Shown one piece after another: positions 14,318-23,075 of a stretch of DNA of 29,405 nt. This DNA comes from an uncultured bacterium (GTDB taxonomy: Bacteria > Bacillota > Clostridia > Lachnospirales > Lachnospiraceae). Position numbers and translations under genes: made by a program. A model generated the notes under the pieces. That model had not been told where the DNA came from, made no database searches, and was given only the letters and a program-made list of their open reading frames with translations. The stretch spans positions 1 to 29,405 of the forward strand of contig CAJMON010000037.1 of NCBI GenBank assembly GCA_905214955.1, written 5' to 3'. Numbering within the stretch: position 1 is the first letter of the stretch; every line of letters starts with the position of its first letter.

Positions 14318-15250
14318 ATGGATAGACAGACAGCAGTGATTCGGCAGAAAAGCTTAAAAAAACGAATCTATCAATATCGGTACGTGTATTTGCTTGCATT
14401 GCCGGGAGTCTTGTTTTTCTTCTGCTTTAAAATTTTCCCCATGTGGGGCGTGATTCTTTCCTTTGAAAAATTTAAAGTTTCTAAAGGAGTATTTGGGAGC
14501 GCATGGGTAGGATTTGAAAATTACATCAACTTTTTTAAAAACCGAAATTTCCTGCCAATGCTGAGAAATACACTGGCAATTAGCAGCATCAACCTGTTTC
14601 TTGGATTCCCATTGCCGATTATACTGGCAATTCTTTTAAACGAGATCCGCGGACAGACATATAAAAAAGTAGTACAGACCTTTGTGTATCTGCCACATTT
14701 CATGTCATGGGTTGTTATTGGAGGGCTTACCTTTTTTATCTTTTCTGTGGACATCGGAGTGGTAAACAAAATCCTGGTCGAACTGGGAAGAGAAAAAGTC
14801 AGTATTCTGACAGATCCGAAACTATTCTGGTGGATCTTGTTTGGACAGAGTACCTGGAGAGAACTGGGATGGGGTTCCATCGTATATCTGGCAGCAATTT
14901 CCCAGATTGACCAGACCCTATATGAAGCGGCGAAAGTAGACGGTGCCAGTAAGCTGCGGCAGATCATTCATGTGACGATACCAGGCATGATGCCAACCAT
15001 CATCGTGATGTTTATTATGCGGCTGGGAACAGTGCTGGATACGGGAATTGAACAGCTGATGCTGATGAGCAATACCTTTGTGGCTGATGTGGCACAGACT
15101 TTCGATTTATATGCTTATCAGCAGGGAATTCAGCAGGGAAATTACAGCATTTCCGTTACTGTCAGTGTGTGCAAAGGACTGGTAGGGCTTCTGCTAGTGG
15201 TAATGTCAAACAGAGCAATCAAGAAAACAGGTAATGAGGGAATGTTTTGA
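14318..15250 (+). CDS. CUT1 sugar ABC transporter permease, LplB type
   Basis: A 310-residue inner-membrane permease with six predicted helices. After a basic cytoplasmic start it reads YVYLLALPGVLFFFCFKIFP, typical of the LplB/YtcP-linked importer group. The ATPase-coupling EAA loop is YEAAKVDGASKLRQIIHVTI. Such permeases import oligosaccharides or modified sugars with a second permease, a binding protein and a shared ATPase. ATG 14318 was chosen because AGGGAGG (14304-14310) is 7 bp upstream; an in-frame ATG at 14297 lies before that site. The second permease starts 1 bp after its stop, so the two are translationally coupled. Confidence 0.93.
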   Translation: MDRQTAVIRQKSLKKRIYQYRYVYLLALPGVLFFFCFKIFPMWGVILSFEKFKVSKGVFGSAWVGFENYINFFKNRNFLPMLRNTLAISSINLFLGFPLPIILAILLNEIRGQTYKKVVQTFVYLPHFMSWVVIGGLTFFIFSVDIGVVNKILVELGREKVSILTDPKLFWWILFGQSTWRELGWGSIVYLAAISQIDQTLYEAAKVDGASKLRQIIHVTIPGMMPTIIVMFIMRLGTVLDTGIEQLMLMSNTFVADVAQTFDLYAYQQGIQQGNYSISVTVSVCKGLVGLLLVVMSNRAIKKTGNEGMF

Positions 15251-15251
15251 T

Positions 15252-16115
15252 ATGGGAAAAAAGAAAAAGAAGAAAAAAGTATCCGGGATTGAACTCATTG
15301 CATATGTGACGGTAACGCTGACAGCGCTGTGCTGTATCGTTCCATTTATCTATATTGTCAGTGTGTCACTGACAGCACAGGAAGTCTATGTTCCGTTTGA
15401 ATTTCATTTGATCCCGAAAAAACTGTCATTGGAAAATTACGTTTATGTATTAAAAAATGATGCATTTATCACAGCACTTTTTAACACGGTTTTTGTCACT
15501 ATAGTAGGCACACTGCTGTGTGTCAGTGTTACATTTACTTTTGCTTATGCGCTGACAAAACGGGAAATGCCGGGATATCGCTTCATGATCGGAATGGTTA
15601 TCGCCAGTATGCTGTTTAATCCAGGAATCGTATCTTTGTTTCTGACGGTAAAATCTTTTGGGCTGTTAAATACTAGGTGGGCGCTGATCATACCGGTACT
15701 GTCCAGTTATTACTACGTGATACTGGCAAAGACTTCCATCGCCGGAATTCCTATGGAACTGGAAGAGGCAGCCCGCATTGACGGGGCAAATGATCTGAAA
15801 ATCTTTTTCAGTATCGTCATTCCGCTGTCAAAGGCAGTACTGGCAACGCTGGTTTTATTCTTGGCAGTTTATCATTGGAATGTGTATTTTAACTCTGTGG
15901 TGTATATCAATGATTCCAAACTCCGCACTCTGCAGGTGTATGTAAAAACGCTGATCATTGACAACGCAGTAGACAGCATTGATGTGGAAAAAGTACCGTC
16001 AGAACTGATCCGCTATGCAACGGTGGTTCTGGCTATGCTGCCCATCATTGTAGTATATCCATTCCTGCAGAAGCATTTTGTAAAAGGAGTTATGGTAGGG
16101 TCTGTGAAAGGATAA
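15252..16115 (+). CDS. CUT1 sugar ABC transporter permease, LplC/YtcP type
   Basis: A 287-residue permease beginning MGKKKKKKK, a strongly basic cytoplasmic tag before the first helix (LIAYVTVTLTALCCIVPFIY). The EAA loop reads EEAARIDGANDLKIFFSIVI and the C-terminus PFLQKHFVKGVMVGSVKG is the signature ending of this permease group. It pairs with the preceding LplB-type permease to form the membrane channel. The start at 15252 follows the upstream stop by 1 bp and uses GAGGGAA at 15235-15241 inside that gene; an ATG at 15234 would overlap the upstream gene by 17 bp and is less well placed. Confidence 0.93.
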   Translation: MGKKKKKKKVSGIELIAYVTVTLTALCCIVPFIYIVSVSLTAQEVYVPFEFHLIPKKLSLENYVYVLKNDAFITALFNTVFVTIVGTLLCVSVTFTFAYALTKREMPGYRFMIGMVIASMLFNPGIVSLFLTVKSFGLLNTRWALIIPVLSSYYYVILAKTSIAGIPMELEEAARIDGANDLKIFFSIVIPLSKAVLATLVLFLAVYHWNVYFNSVVYINDSKLRTLQVYVKTLIIDNAVDSIDVEKVPSELIRYATVVLAMLPIIVVYPFLQKHFVKGVMVGSVKG

Positions 16116-16135
16116 AAAACGTAGAAGGACGTTTT
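16116..16135 (+). other. Intercistronic stem-loop before the binding-protein gene
   Basis: AAAACGT (16116-16122) pairs with ACGTTTT (16129-16135), just after the permease stop and before AAAGGAG. It may protect the binding-protein mRNA end or limit upstream decay. Confidence 0.5.
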
Positions 16136-16154
16136 CATAGAAAGGAGAAAAAAT

Positions 16155-17618
16155 ATGAAAAAGAAAGTGGCAATGTTACTGGTAACGGCAATGGCGGTTT
16201 CTGCAATGATGGGAGTGTTGGCAGGGGCAGAAGAGGCAGGTCCGGTGGAAATTTCTGGAATGGCAATGGAGTACAACACAGCTCCCTCAAAAACAGGAAA
16301 ATACTGGACCAATATTGAGGAAGCGCTGAACGTAGATTATACGGTTGACTGGATCAATTCTGATAATTACTACGAAAAGCTCTCTTTGAACATTCTTTCT
16401 GATTCCCTGCCGGATATTGTGGAGTGTACCGATATCACCAATGCGGTAGTACAGAATGCCATTGAAGAAGGTTATTTCTGGGATTTGACAGATTTTCTGG
16501 GAGATTTTAGTGAGTATCCAAATCTGGCGTCCACCAATGCAGACGCATGGAACTATGCAAAAGTAAACGGTTCCATTTATCTGGTGCCGAAGACCAGAGG
16601 AAATCTGGACTGCTGTATCGTAATCCGCCAAGATCTTCTGGACAAGCTGGGACTGGAATCTCCGAAAACCATTGAAGAATTTGGAAATGTCATGAAACAG
16701 ATGGTAGATTCCGGTTTTGTAGATGTAGGATTTGTGCCTTTTGCGTCCACAGTTTATTACTTTGGTGGTGCTTTTGGAGTTTTCGATCTGCAGGAAGATG
16801 AAAACGGCGGCCTGATTCAGGAAAAACTTACAGATGCTTACGCAGACTTGATTGAATGGTATGCGCAGATGTATGCGGACGGCGTGATTCCTTCCGAGTA
16901 TACTCTGATTGGGACCAGTCAGCAGGAAGAATATTTTACAACTGGTGTCAGCGGCGCATTATTTAAGAATGCATGGCACCGCTATGATCTAAATGAAAAT
17001 CTGAAGAACCAGTACAGTGAAGATGCTTCCGCCAGCCTGGTACCGTATCTGGAAGGAACAGCAGGAACAGCAGGTTACTGGGATCTGGGATATTTTGGAG
17101 GTCTTCTGATTTCCAAGAACGTAAGTGAAGAAAAAGTGCCGGAAATCCTAAAATTCCTGGATGCGTGTTGTGCACAGGAAAATTATAATCTGGTGAATTA
17201 TGGTGTGGAAGGTTACCACTGGAATTATGACGAAGATGGAAATGTAGTTTCCACCGATGCAGGAAATGAAGAAGTTACCAACTCCTGTATGCAGGCATTT
17301 ATCTGCGCAACCAACGAATGGGCAAAAGTAGATTCCAAGGCAGCAACCAAAGAATACAACGAAGAAACAAGAGAGATCATGTCTGTGTTATACGATTTTG
17401 GAGCAGACAAATTGATGGATTGGTGGAAAGTGCTGCAGTCGCAAACCTGGAGCGAAACCTGGACAGAATATAAGGATGATTTTGAGGCAATGGAAACCAA
17501 GGCTGTTTCCGGACAGATCACCATTGACGAGTTTAAAGATTACCAGGCATCCCTCCGTGAAATGCCAGAGTTCCAGCAGGCATTTCAGGAATTTGCAGAG
17601 CATTATGCTTCTTTCTAG
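16155..17618 (+). CDS. Sugar ABC transporter extracellular substrate-binding protein, lipobox cysteine missing
   Basis: A 487-residue exported protein of the type-1 extracellular solute-binding family, size and fold typical of LplA-like partners of the two permeases. The signal peptide is MKKKVAMLLVTAMAVSAMMG then VLAGAEEAG. At the place where the lipobox L-A-G-C is expected the sequence reads L-A-G-A; there is no cysteine near the N-terminus, so lipid anchoring is not predicted. Mature-domain features include YWTNIEEALN, DSLPDIVECTDI near the N-lobe, a WDLTDF turn and aromatic-rich C-lobe helices. The ribosome site AAAGGAG lies 7 bp before ATG 16155. Stem-loops flank the gene on both sides, consistent with higher message levels than the permeases. 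The ligand is probably an oligosaccharide or glycoside. Confidence 0.9.
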   Translation: MKKKVAMLLVTAMAVSAMMGVLAGAEEAGPVEISGMAMEYNTAPSKTGKYWTNIEEALNVDYTVDWINSDNYYEKLSLNILSDSLPDIVECTDITNAVVQNAIEEGYFWDLTDFLGDFSEYPNLASTNADAWNYAKVNGSIYLVPKTRGNLDCCIVIRQDLLDKLGLESPKTIEEFGNVMKQMVDSGFVDVGFVPFASTVYYFGGAFGVFDLQEDENGGLIQEKLTDAYADLIEWYAQMYADGVIPSEYTLIGTSQQEEYFTTGVSGALFKNAWHRYDLNENLKNQYSEDASASLVPYLEGTAGTAGYWDLGYFGGLLISKNVSEEKVPEILKFLDACCAQENYNLVNYGVEGYHWNYDEDGNVVSTDAGNEEVTNSCMQAFICATNEWAKVDSKAATKEYNEETREIMSVLYDFGADKLMDWWKVLQSQTWSETWTEYKDDFEAMETKAVSGQITIDEFKDYQASLREMPEFQQAFQEFAEHYASF

Positions 17619-17634
17619 ACAGAAAAATAAAAAC

Positions 17635-17674
17635 TGACAGGATACGCCGGGCATGACACTGTGCCCGGCTGTCA
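17635..17674 (+). other. Stable intercistronic hairpin after the binding-protein gene
   Basis: TGACA / TGTCA outer arms and a perfect GCCGGGCA / TGCCCGGC inner stem (17646-17653 with 17662-17669). No T-run follows, so it is better read as an mRNA 3'-end stabiliser or partial attenuator than a full terminator. Confidence 0.65.
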
Positions 17675-17703
17675 TGGACAGAAAAATCATTAAGGAGTAA
17701 AAT

Positions 17704-18999
17704 ATGTATATTCATGAAATTGCATCCAGCCTGTATCCGTGGGATCTGGCAGACAGAAGTGTAGAGCGGTGTGTAGATGATGTGACAGAACATGCAGATG
17801 TCAACAGTGTTTATCTGGTGGGCATCATGCATAAAGAAAAAAGGCCTCTGACAAGCATGTTTTATACCTTAAATCCGGTGCGGAAATTTTATCTTCCGGA
17901 AGACAGTCGGATCTACTACCGCATGGATGAGGCAAATTTTAAAAATACAAGAATGAAGCCCATTTACTCGGACCGGGAGTTTCTGAAGAACAAAGACTGG
18001 CTGGATGAATTGACAAATTATGCCAGAAAGAAAAATTTAAAAACCGGAATTGAAATTTCTCATACGCTGTTTGATGTAGAATATGCATCGCGGGAATTTC
18101 CGGATGTTTTTCAGCAGGATGTGGAAGGAAATCCCATTCCCATGTTTTATTGTTCCAATCACCCGGATGTGAGAGAGTATATGAAGGCAATTTTTTATGA
18201 CTCTGTAAAGAACCATGATGTGGATTTTATTCAAACCTGCATGATGGTCTTTTATGAAGGAAAGGCGGTAACCCCGCCCTGGTTTTTGAAGGAAAAAGAT
18301 GAACAGAACCGGGTAGGGCATCTTCTTGGCACCTTAAAAGGCGGATGCTTTTGCAGCCACTGTCGGGAAAAAGCGCTTTCCTGGGGCTATGACTGGGATA
18401 AGATTACAGCAGACATGAAAGAACTGTACAAAGTCTGCATTGCAGTGACCCATGGGGCAAATGAGAGGGTAATGGATAATCATCTGCTTATGGGAAGTGA
18501 CCTGACAGAAACTGGATTTCTTCTGGGAAATCCATCCCTGTACCAGTGGCTGGAGTTCCGGGAGCGGTGTGTAACAGAGCTTTTTAAAGAGATTTATCAG
18601 GAAGTAAAACGGGCAAATCCAAAAGCAGAACTGCGGTATAACAATTATATTCCGTACCCGGAACTGGCAGGAATTGATTTCTCAAAACTGGGAGCATATG
18701 TGGATTCTGTGAGGGATTCGGATTACAGCGAACAGTTTGGGGCGCCGGACCATTTCCGGAAAAAACAGAACAACATCTTTAAAATCCGCAGAGGCATCGG
18801 ATTTGACAAAAAAATTATCGGAGCATTATCAACCAGGCCGAATTCTACGCCGGAACTGTTGATGGAAGCAATTAAAATTTACAGTACTCTGGGAATCGAC
18901 GGACTTTCTCTGGGGCATTATGACGGAGCGACTTATGAGCTTCTTGACAGTGTAAAAGAGGGAATGCGCAGAAGCGGCATGGAACTTTTAAAATCATAA
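17704..18999 (+). CDS. Uncharacterised TIM-barrel-like protein, candidate glycoside hydrolase
   Basis: A 431-residue soluble protein without signal peptide. I do not recognise a named family with confidence. The layout resembles uncharacterised barrel glycosidases: FPDVFQQDVEGNPIPMFYCS then HPDVREYMKAIFYD and DVDFIQTCMM in the first half; a cysteine motif GGCFCSHCREKALSWGYD (Cys215, Cys217, Cys220) like the structural CxCxxC seen in GH42 barrels; and a barrel-closing end GIDGLSLGHYDGATYELLDS. Acidic candidates for catalysis lie in SDLTETGF and RDSDYSEQFG, but I cannot assign them. AAGGAG is 6 bp upstream of ATG 17704. It sits between the importer's binding protein and the two-component system, so it probably processes the imported ligand in the cytoplasm. 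Confidence 0.7.
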   Translation: MYIHEIASSLYPWDLADRSVERCVDDVTEHADVNSVYLVGIMHKEKRPLTSMFYTLNPVRKFYLPEDSRIYYRMDEANFKNTRMKPIYSDREFLKNKDWLDELTNYARKKNLKTGIEISHTLFDVEYASREFPDVFQQDVEGNPIPMFYCSNHPDVREYMKAIFYDSVKNHDVDFIQTCMMVFYEGKAVTPPWFLKEKDEQNRVGHLLGTLKGGCFCSHCREKALSWGYDWDKITADMKELYKVCIAVTHGANERVMDNHLLMGSDLTETGFLLGNPSLYQWLEFRERCVTELFKEIYQEVKRANPKAELRYNNYIPYPELAGIDFSKLGAYVDSVRDSDYSEQFGAPDHFRKKQNNIFKIRRGIGFDKKIIGALSTRPNSTPELLMEAIKIYSTLGIDGLSLGHYDGATYELLDSVKEGMRRSGMELLKS

Positions 19000-19015
19000 A
19001 AAGGGCTGATAACGT

Positions 19016-20431
19016 ATGTATAAAGTGGTTTTGGTGGATGACGAGGAGTGGGGACTTGCCAGCTTAAAATCTGCTTTCCGGTGGGAAGAGCATGGATTTG
19101 AAGTGATGTTTGCGTCAACGGACCCCGCCGCAGCGTGGACAGTGATTCAAAAATGGAATCCGGATGTGGTTTTCTGTGATATCCGGATGCCAGGAATGGA
19201 TGGATTTGCTGTGCTGGATGAAATCCAGAAAAACCATTTAAAAAGCAGATTTGTGATCGTCAGCGGATTTGCAGAATTTCAGTATGCACAGGAAGCCATC
19301 AGTAAAGGGGTTTATGACTACCTTCTAAAACCAGTGGATCCGGAAAAGATGGATAAATTTCTGGATAAACTCCAGGAAGTTCTGGAAGAAGAACAGTTCA
19401 GCAATGCATCCGACCTGCTGGATCATCCCCAGAAACTTTTGGAAAAAGTTCAGCAGACAGGGAGATTTTGTGCAAATACCATTGTTCAGGCAATTTCGAT
19501 ACATATGGGAATACAGACCAGCCTGAAAGAAGTTTCTGAAATTCTTGATCAGAATGGACAAAATGACCTGATTTTCCGGGAAGGGAGTCAGGAAGTCCTG
19601 ATTCTGACAGAACAAAAGGGGAGCCAGAAAAAAGAACTGGAAGGATTTCAGAAAAAACTGTTGCAGTCAGGATGTTATGTAGGGGTCAGCAGGCCGTTTC
19701 TACTGGGAGAAAGTATTGAAAATGCGATCCGGGAGGCAAAATGTGCATCAGCGGGATGGTTTTTGGGAAGACCGGCTCAGATAGAAACATTTCGTCCAAC
19801 GAGCCAGGTGTATTTCCGGGAGTATTCTGCAAAAGTACGGGCGGCGGTGTCCGGCAGAAAAATTGAAAAAATACAGGAGCTGATGAAAGAACTTTTAAAA
19901 AGTCTTCAAAAAGGGACTCTTGGAATGGATGCAGTGGAATTTTTTCTGGAAGATCTGCAGAATACCCTTGTGAGAAAATACAATCTTCTACTTCTACACA
20001 GAAAAGATTTGGAAAATATCGGAAAGATACTGAAAAATTTTCCGAATTGCCAGATATTTTTTGATGTACTGGAAAAAAGCATAGCAGGACAGCTTCTGGG
20101 GAATGAAAAGAAAGCGGTGCCGGAGGGAAGTGAACATTTTCGGAAACTTCTTCAATATGTGGATGAACATTATAATGAGCAGCTGCAGCTGAGAAATCTG
20201 GCAGAAATGTTTTTTCTTAACATGTCTTACTGCAGTGAGCTGTTTAAAAAAGTAACCGGAAAGAATTTTTCGGAATATCTGACCATCATCCGTATGGAAG
20301 CAGCTATGGAAATGCTTCAGATCGGCAATGAAACAGTGAGTCAGGTGGCCGAAAAAACAGGATTCAGTGACAGCTATTATTTTGGAAAAGTTTTTAAAAA
20401 GTATTTTGGAATTTCTCCCAATGCGGTTTGA
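19016..20431 (+). CDS. Response regulator with AraC-type output domain (YesN-like)
   Basis: A 471-residue regulator. The receiver domain (1-125) has the acidic pocket VDDEE, the phosphoacceptor Asp55 in FCDIRMPGMDG, and the Lys in LLKPVD. A central linker domain of about 230 residues follows. The C-terminal AraC helix-turn-helix pair (about 375-471) contains LQLRNLAEMFFLNMSYCSEL and VSQVAEKTGFSDSYYFGKVF. The protein ends abruptly at GISPNAV, a few residues short of the usual PxxYR ending, without obvious damage. It is the partner of the kinase that starts 14 bp later and is likely to activate the importer operon in response to the extracellular sugar. Confidence 0.93.
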   Translation: MYKVVLVDDEEWGLASLKSAFRWEEHGFEVMFASTDPAAAWTVIQKWNPDVVFCDIRMPGMDGFAVLDEIQKNHLKSRFVIVSGFAEFQYAQEAISKGVYDYLLKPVDPEKMDKFLDKLQEVLEEEQFSNASDLLDHPQKLLEKVQQTGRFCANTIVQAISIHMGIQTSLKEVSEILDQNGQNDLIFREGSQEVLILTEQKGSQKKELEGFQKKLLQSGCYVGVSRPFLLGESIENAIREAKCASAGWFLGRPAQIETFRPTSQVYFREYSAKVRAAVSGRKIEKIQELMKELLKSLQKGTLGMDAVEFFLEDLQNTLVRKYNLLLLHRKDLENIGKILKNFPNCQIFFDVLEKSIAGQLLGNEKKAVPEGSEHFRKLLQYVDEHYNEQLQLRNLAEMFFLNMSYCSELFKKVTGKNFSEYLTIIRMEAAMEMLQIGNETVSQVAEKTGFSDSYYFGKVFKKYFGISPNAV

Positions 20432-20444
20432 TAGGAGAGGGAAT

Positions 20445-22163
20445 ATGAAGGATGACAGACATACACTCCGATATCAGGTAAAACATCTGGTCTGGGTATC
20501 GATCATGGCAATCTTTTTGATTCTGGTGATTTTTATTGGGTGTCTGGTATTTTCCAACCAGGCGCAGATTGATAAAGGAATTCAGGAGACGGCTGAAATC
20601 ATCCAGTCTGAGGTGGTCAATTATCAGAAAGAAGTGGAAAAGGTCGCAAGTCTGGTGGCGTACAATGGTCTGATCCTGCGTATTTCCAGCACCAAAGACC
20701 TGTCAACCATGACCAGAATGGCCAACGATATCCAGGATATGCTGGAGATTCTGACTTCCAGCAATGAAAATATATCCGGAATTGTTCTGACAAACTTTGA
20801 GCACCTGGTTTTTGGGATTGAAAGCAGCAGTTATAAAACGCTGTATATGGTTCAGAATTATGTAAAGGAACATCCAGATGAAAAACTGGGGCATTTAAGC
20901 TTTTATAATGAAGATACCAAACAGCAGGAATACCTTTATTATCAAAGATCTGTGGCCAGTTCCAGGGGAAGCCAGTATTACACCATTGTTGTGTATCAGC
21001 TGGATATTTTGAAAGAATTTCTACAGAATGTAAATTCGTCCGAAATGTATCTGATTCAGGATTCATCCGGGGCAGTTTTGGCCTCCAATTATGAAGAAGA
21101 GCTGGAGGGGAACCCCATTGAACCGGAAGTAAAAGTGCACATTGGCGGGCTGGAGTGGGAAATTCTTGGAAAAGCACGGAAATATTATAAAAGTAGACAG
21201 TTTTTGTTGTTTCTGGAGATCACGGCGCTGATCTTTCTGGGAATCGCCAGCTGGATGTGCATTATGGCAAAACTGATTATAAGGAATATTACAGATCCCA
21301 TTGCGATAATTGCAGATTTTGTCAAATCGTATTCCTTTGACCACAAAAACAGGCAGCGGATAGAACTGCAGAAGAAAAATGAAATTCTTCAAATTGGAAA
21401 TGGGGTCAATGAAATGCTGGATGATCTGGAAAATGCCAGTGAAAATCTGGTGAAAGCGAAGGAACAGATTTTCCGGACAAATATGGAAAAACAGAAGTCT
21501 GAGCTGATTGCCCTGCAGATACAGGTGAATCCTCATTTTCTGTTTAATACCCTAAACTGCATCAACGGAATGGCAGTGTCTCATGAGGAATCCGAAATTT
21601 CCACAGTTGTGACGGCGATGGCTTCCATTATGCGGTACAGCCTTGGAGAGGAAAAGTCTGTTTCTCTGGGACAGGAAATAGAATGTGTGCAGAATTACTG
21701 CAGGATCATCAAGGTGCGTTTTCAGGACAGAGTCTGCATCGAATATGACATTGATGAACTGACAGAGCACAGAATCATTCCCAAGATGATCGTTCAGCCC
21801 ATTGTGGAAAATGCAGTTTCCCACGGATTTGAGGCCTGCAGTGAGCGGGGCGAATTGTGGATTCGCACCGAAGATAGGGAGACTGAGATGGTTCTTACGG
21901 TGGAAAACACAGGAAAAGTGATTCAGGAGGAAGAAGAGCGCTGGTTGAATGAACAGCTGGAACATTATGTAAACAGCAGCAGCAAAGACGTGATTTATGC
22001 ACGGAAACATATTGGAATGCGCAATGTACATGCCAGACTGAAAATGCTTTATGGAGAACAGGCTGGAGTGCAGTTTCGGGCAAGAGAAGGCGGCGGGGCG
22101 GTGGTGACGCTGAGGATTCCCTATACCGGACCAGAAGATGAGGAAGGAGAAGCAGAAACATGA
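20445..22163 (+). CDS. Membrane sensor histidine kinase (YesM-like)
   Basis: A 572-residue kinase: TM1 at about 16-36, an extracellular sensor of about 215 residues of PAS/Cache type, TM2 at about 253-275, then a HAMP region (NITDPIAIIADF onward). The His_kinase domain has the phosphoacceptor His364 in LQIQVNPHFLFNTLN, and the GHKL ATPase has N-box IVENAVSHGFE and G-box HIGMRNVHARLKMLYG. It should sense an extracellular carbohydrate, perhaps through the binding protein, and phosphorylate Asp55 of the YesN-like regulator. ATG 20445 follows AGGAGAGG (20433-20440). Its TGA overlaps the next gene's ATG (ATGA at 22160-22163), so translation is coupled. Confidence 0.94.
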   Translation: MKDDRHTLRYQVKHLVWVSIMAIFLILVIFIGCLVFSNQAQIDKGIQETAEIIQSEVVNYQKEVEKVASLVAYNGLILRISSTKDLSTMTRMANDIQDMLEILTSSNENISGIVLTNFEHLVFGIESSSYKTLYMVQNYVKEHPDEKLGHLSFYNEDTKQQEYLYYQRSVASSRGSQYYTIVVYQLDILKEFLQNVNSSEMYLIQDSSGAVLASNYEEELEGNPIEPEVKVHIGGLEWEILGKARKYYKSRQFLLFLEITALIFLGIASWMCIMAKLIIRNITDPIAIIADFVKSYSFDHKNRQRIELQKKNEILQIGNGVNEMLDDLENASENLVKAKEQIFRTNMEKQKSELIALQIQVNPHFLFNTLNCINGMAVSHEESEISTVVTAMASIMRYSLGEEKSVSLGQEIECVQNYCRIIKVRFQDRVCIEYDIDELTEHRIIPKMIVQPIVENAVSHGFEACSERGELWIRTEDRETEMVLTVENTGKVIQEEEERWLNEQLEHYVNSSSKDVIYARKHIGMRNVHARLKMLYGEQAGVQFRAREGGGAVVTLRIPYTGPEDEEGEAET

Positions 22164-23056
22164 GAGAATCAATTTACAAATATTTTTATGTAGGAACCAT
22201 TACATGGATGTCTTATCCTGGAATGAAGCAGGAGGATGTGCTTCGGAAGCTGGCTGCAGATGATTTTTTCAATGCAGTGGAAGTGTGTAAATGCCTGGAC
22301 AATACATCCAGAGAGGCGTGCAGGAAACTTCTGGAACAGTCCCACATGAAAGTGTGCTATGGTGCCCAGCCAAGACTGCTTGGTCCTAAGTTAAATCCCA
22401 ATGATATGGACGAGGATCAGAGAAAGAAAGCAGAAGCCACGCTGATCGAAGCGGTGGATGAGGCAAAAGAACTGGGAGCTGGCGGAATTGCATTTTTGGC
22501 AGGAAAATGGGAAGAAGAGACAAAGGAAGCGCAGTATCAGCAGCTTTTAAAAACCACCAGAGCAGTGTGTGGTTATGCGAAAACACAGGGAATGAATGTG
22601 GAGCTGGAAGTGTTTGATTATGATATTGACAAAGCAGTACTGATTGGACCGGCACCGCTGGCAGCAAGATTCGCAGCGGACATGAGAACGACCCATGCAA
22701 ATTTCGGATTGCTGGTGGATTTAAGCCATTTCCCTATTACGTATGAGAGTTCCCAGTTTGTGGTTCAGACTCTGCGGCCCTACATTACCCACCTGCATTT
22801 TGGAAACGCGGTTGTGAAGGAAGGCTGTGCGGCTTACGGGGACAAACATCCAAGACTGGGATTCCCGGGAAGTGCCAATGATACAGAGGAACTGCTGGAT
22901 TATTTGCAGGTGTTGAAAGAAGAAGGCTTTTTCAGAGTAGAGAATCCGCTGGTGCTTTCCATGGAAGTGTCTCCTTATGGAGAGGAAGAGGCAGATATCA
23001 TTTTGGCAAATACTAAACGGGTGTTAAAGCGTGCGTGGGCACTTTTGGAAGACTGA
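22160..23056 (+). CDS. Sugar phosphate isomerase/epimerase-like TIM-barrel protein
   Basis: A 298-residue AP-endonuclease-2-fold protein (the family of IolE, hydroxypyruvate isomerase and sugar epimerases). Four candidate metal ligands are in the expected order: Glu150 (VELEVFD), Asp187 with His190 (LLVDLSHFP), His213 (THLHFGN) and Glu269 (LSMEVSP). It should bind one divalent metal and isomerise or epimerise a sugar or 2-keto acid in the cytoplasm; the substrate cannot be derived from sequence. It overlaps the kinase gene by 4 bp and is followed 19 bp later by a hydroxyacid dehydrogenase, suggesting consecutive metabolic steps such as formation and reduction of a hydroxypyruvate-like compound. 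Confidence 0.85.
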   Translation: MRESIYKYFYVGTITWMSYPGMKQEDVLRKLAADDFFNAVEVCKCLDNTSREACRKLLEQSHMKVCYGAQPRLLGPKLNPNDMDEDQRKKAEATLIEAVDEAKELGAGGIAFLAGKWEEETKEAQYQQLLKTTRAVCGYAKTQGMNVELEVFDYDIDKAVLIGPAPLAARFAADMRTTHANFGLLVDLSHFPITYESSQFVVQTLRPYITHLHFGNAVVKEGCAAYGDKHPRLGFPGSANDTEELLDYLQVLKEEGFFRVENPLVLSMEVSPYGEEEADIILANTKRVLKRAWALLED

Positions 23057-23075
23057 CAGTAAGGGGGATGGAAGC

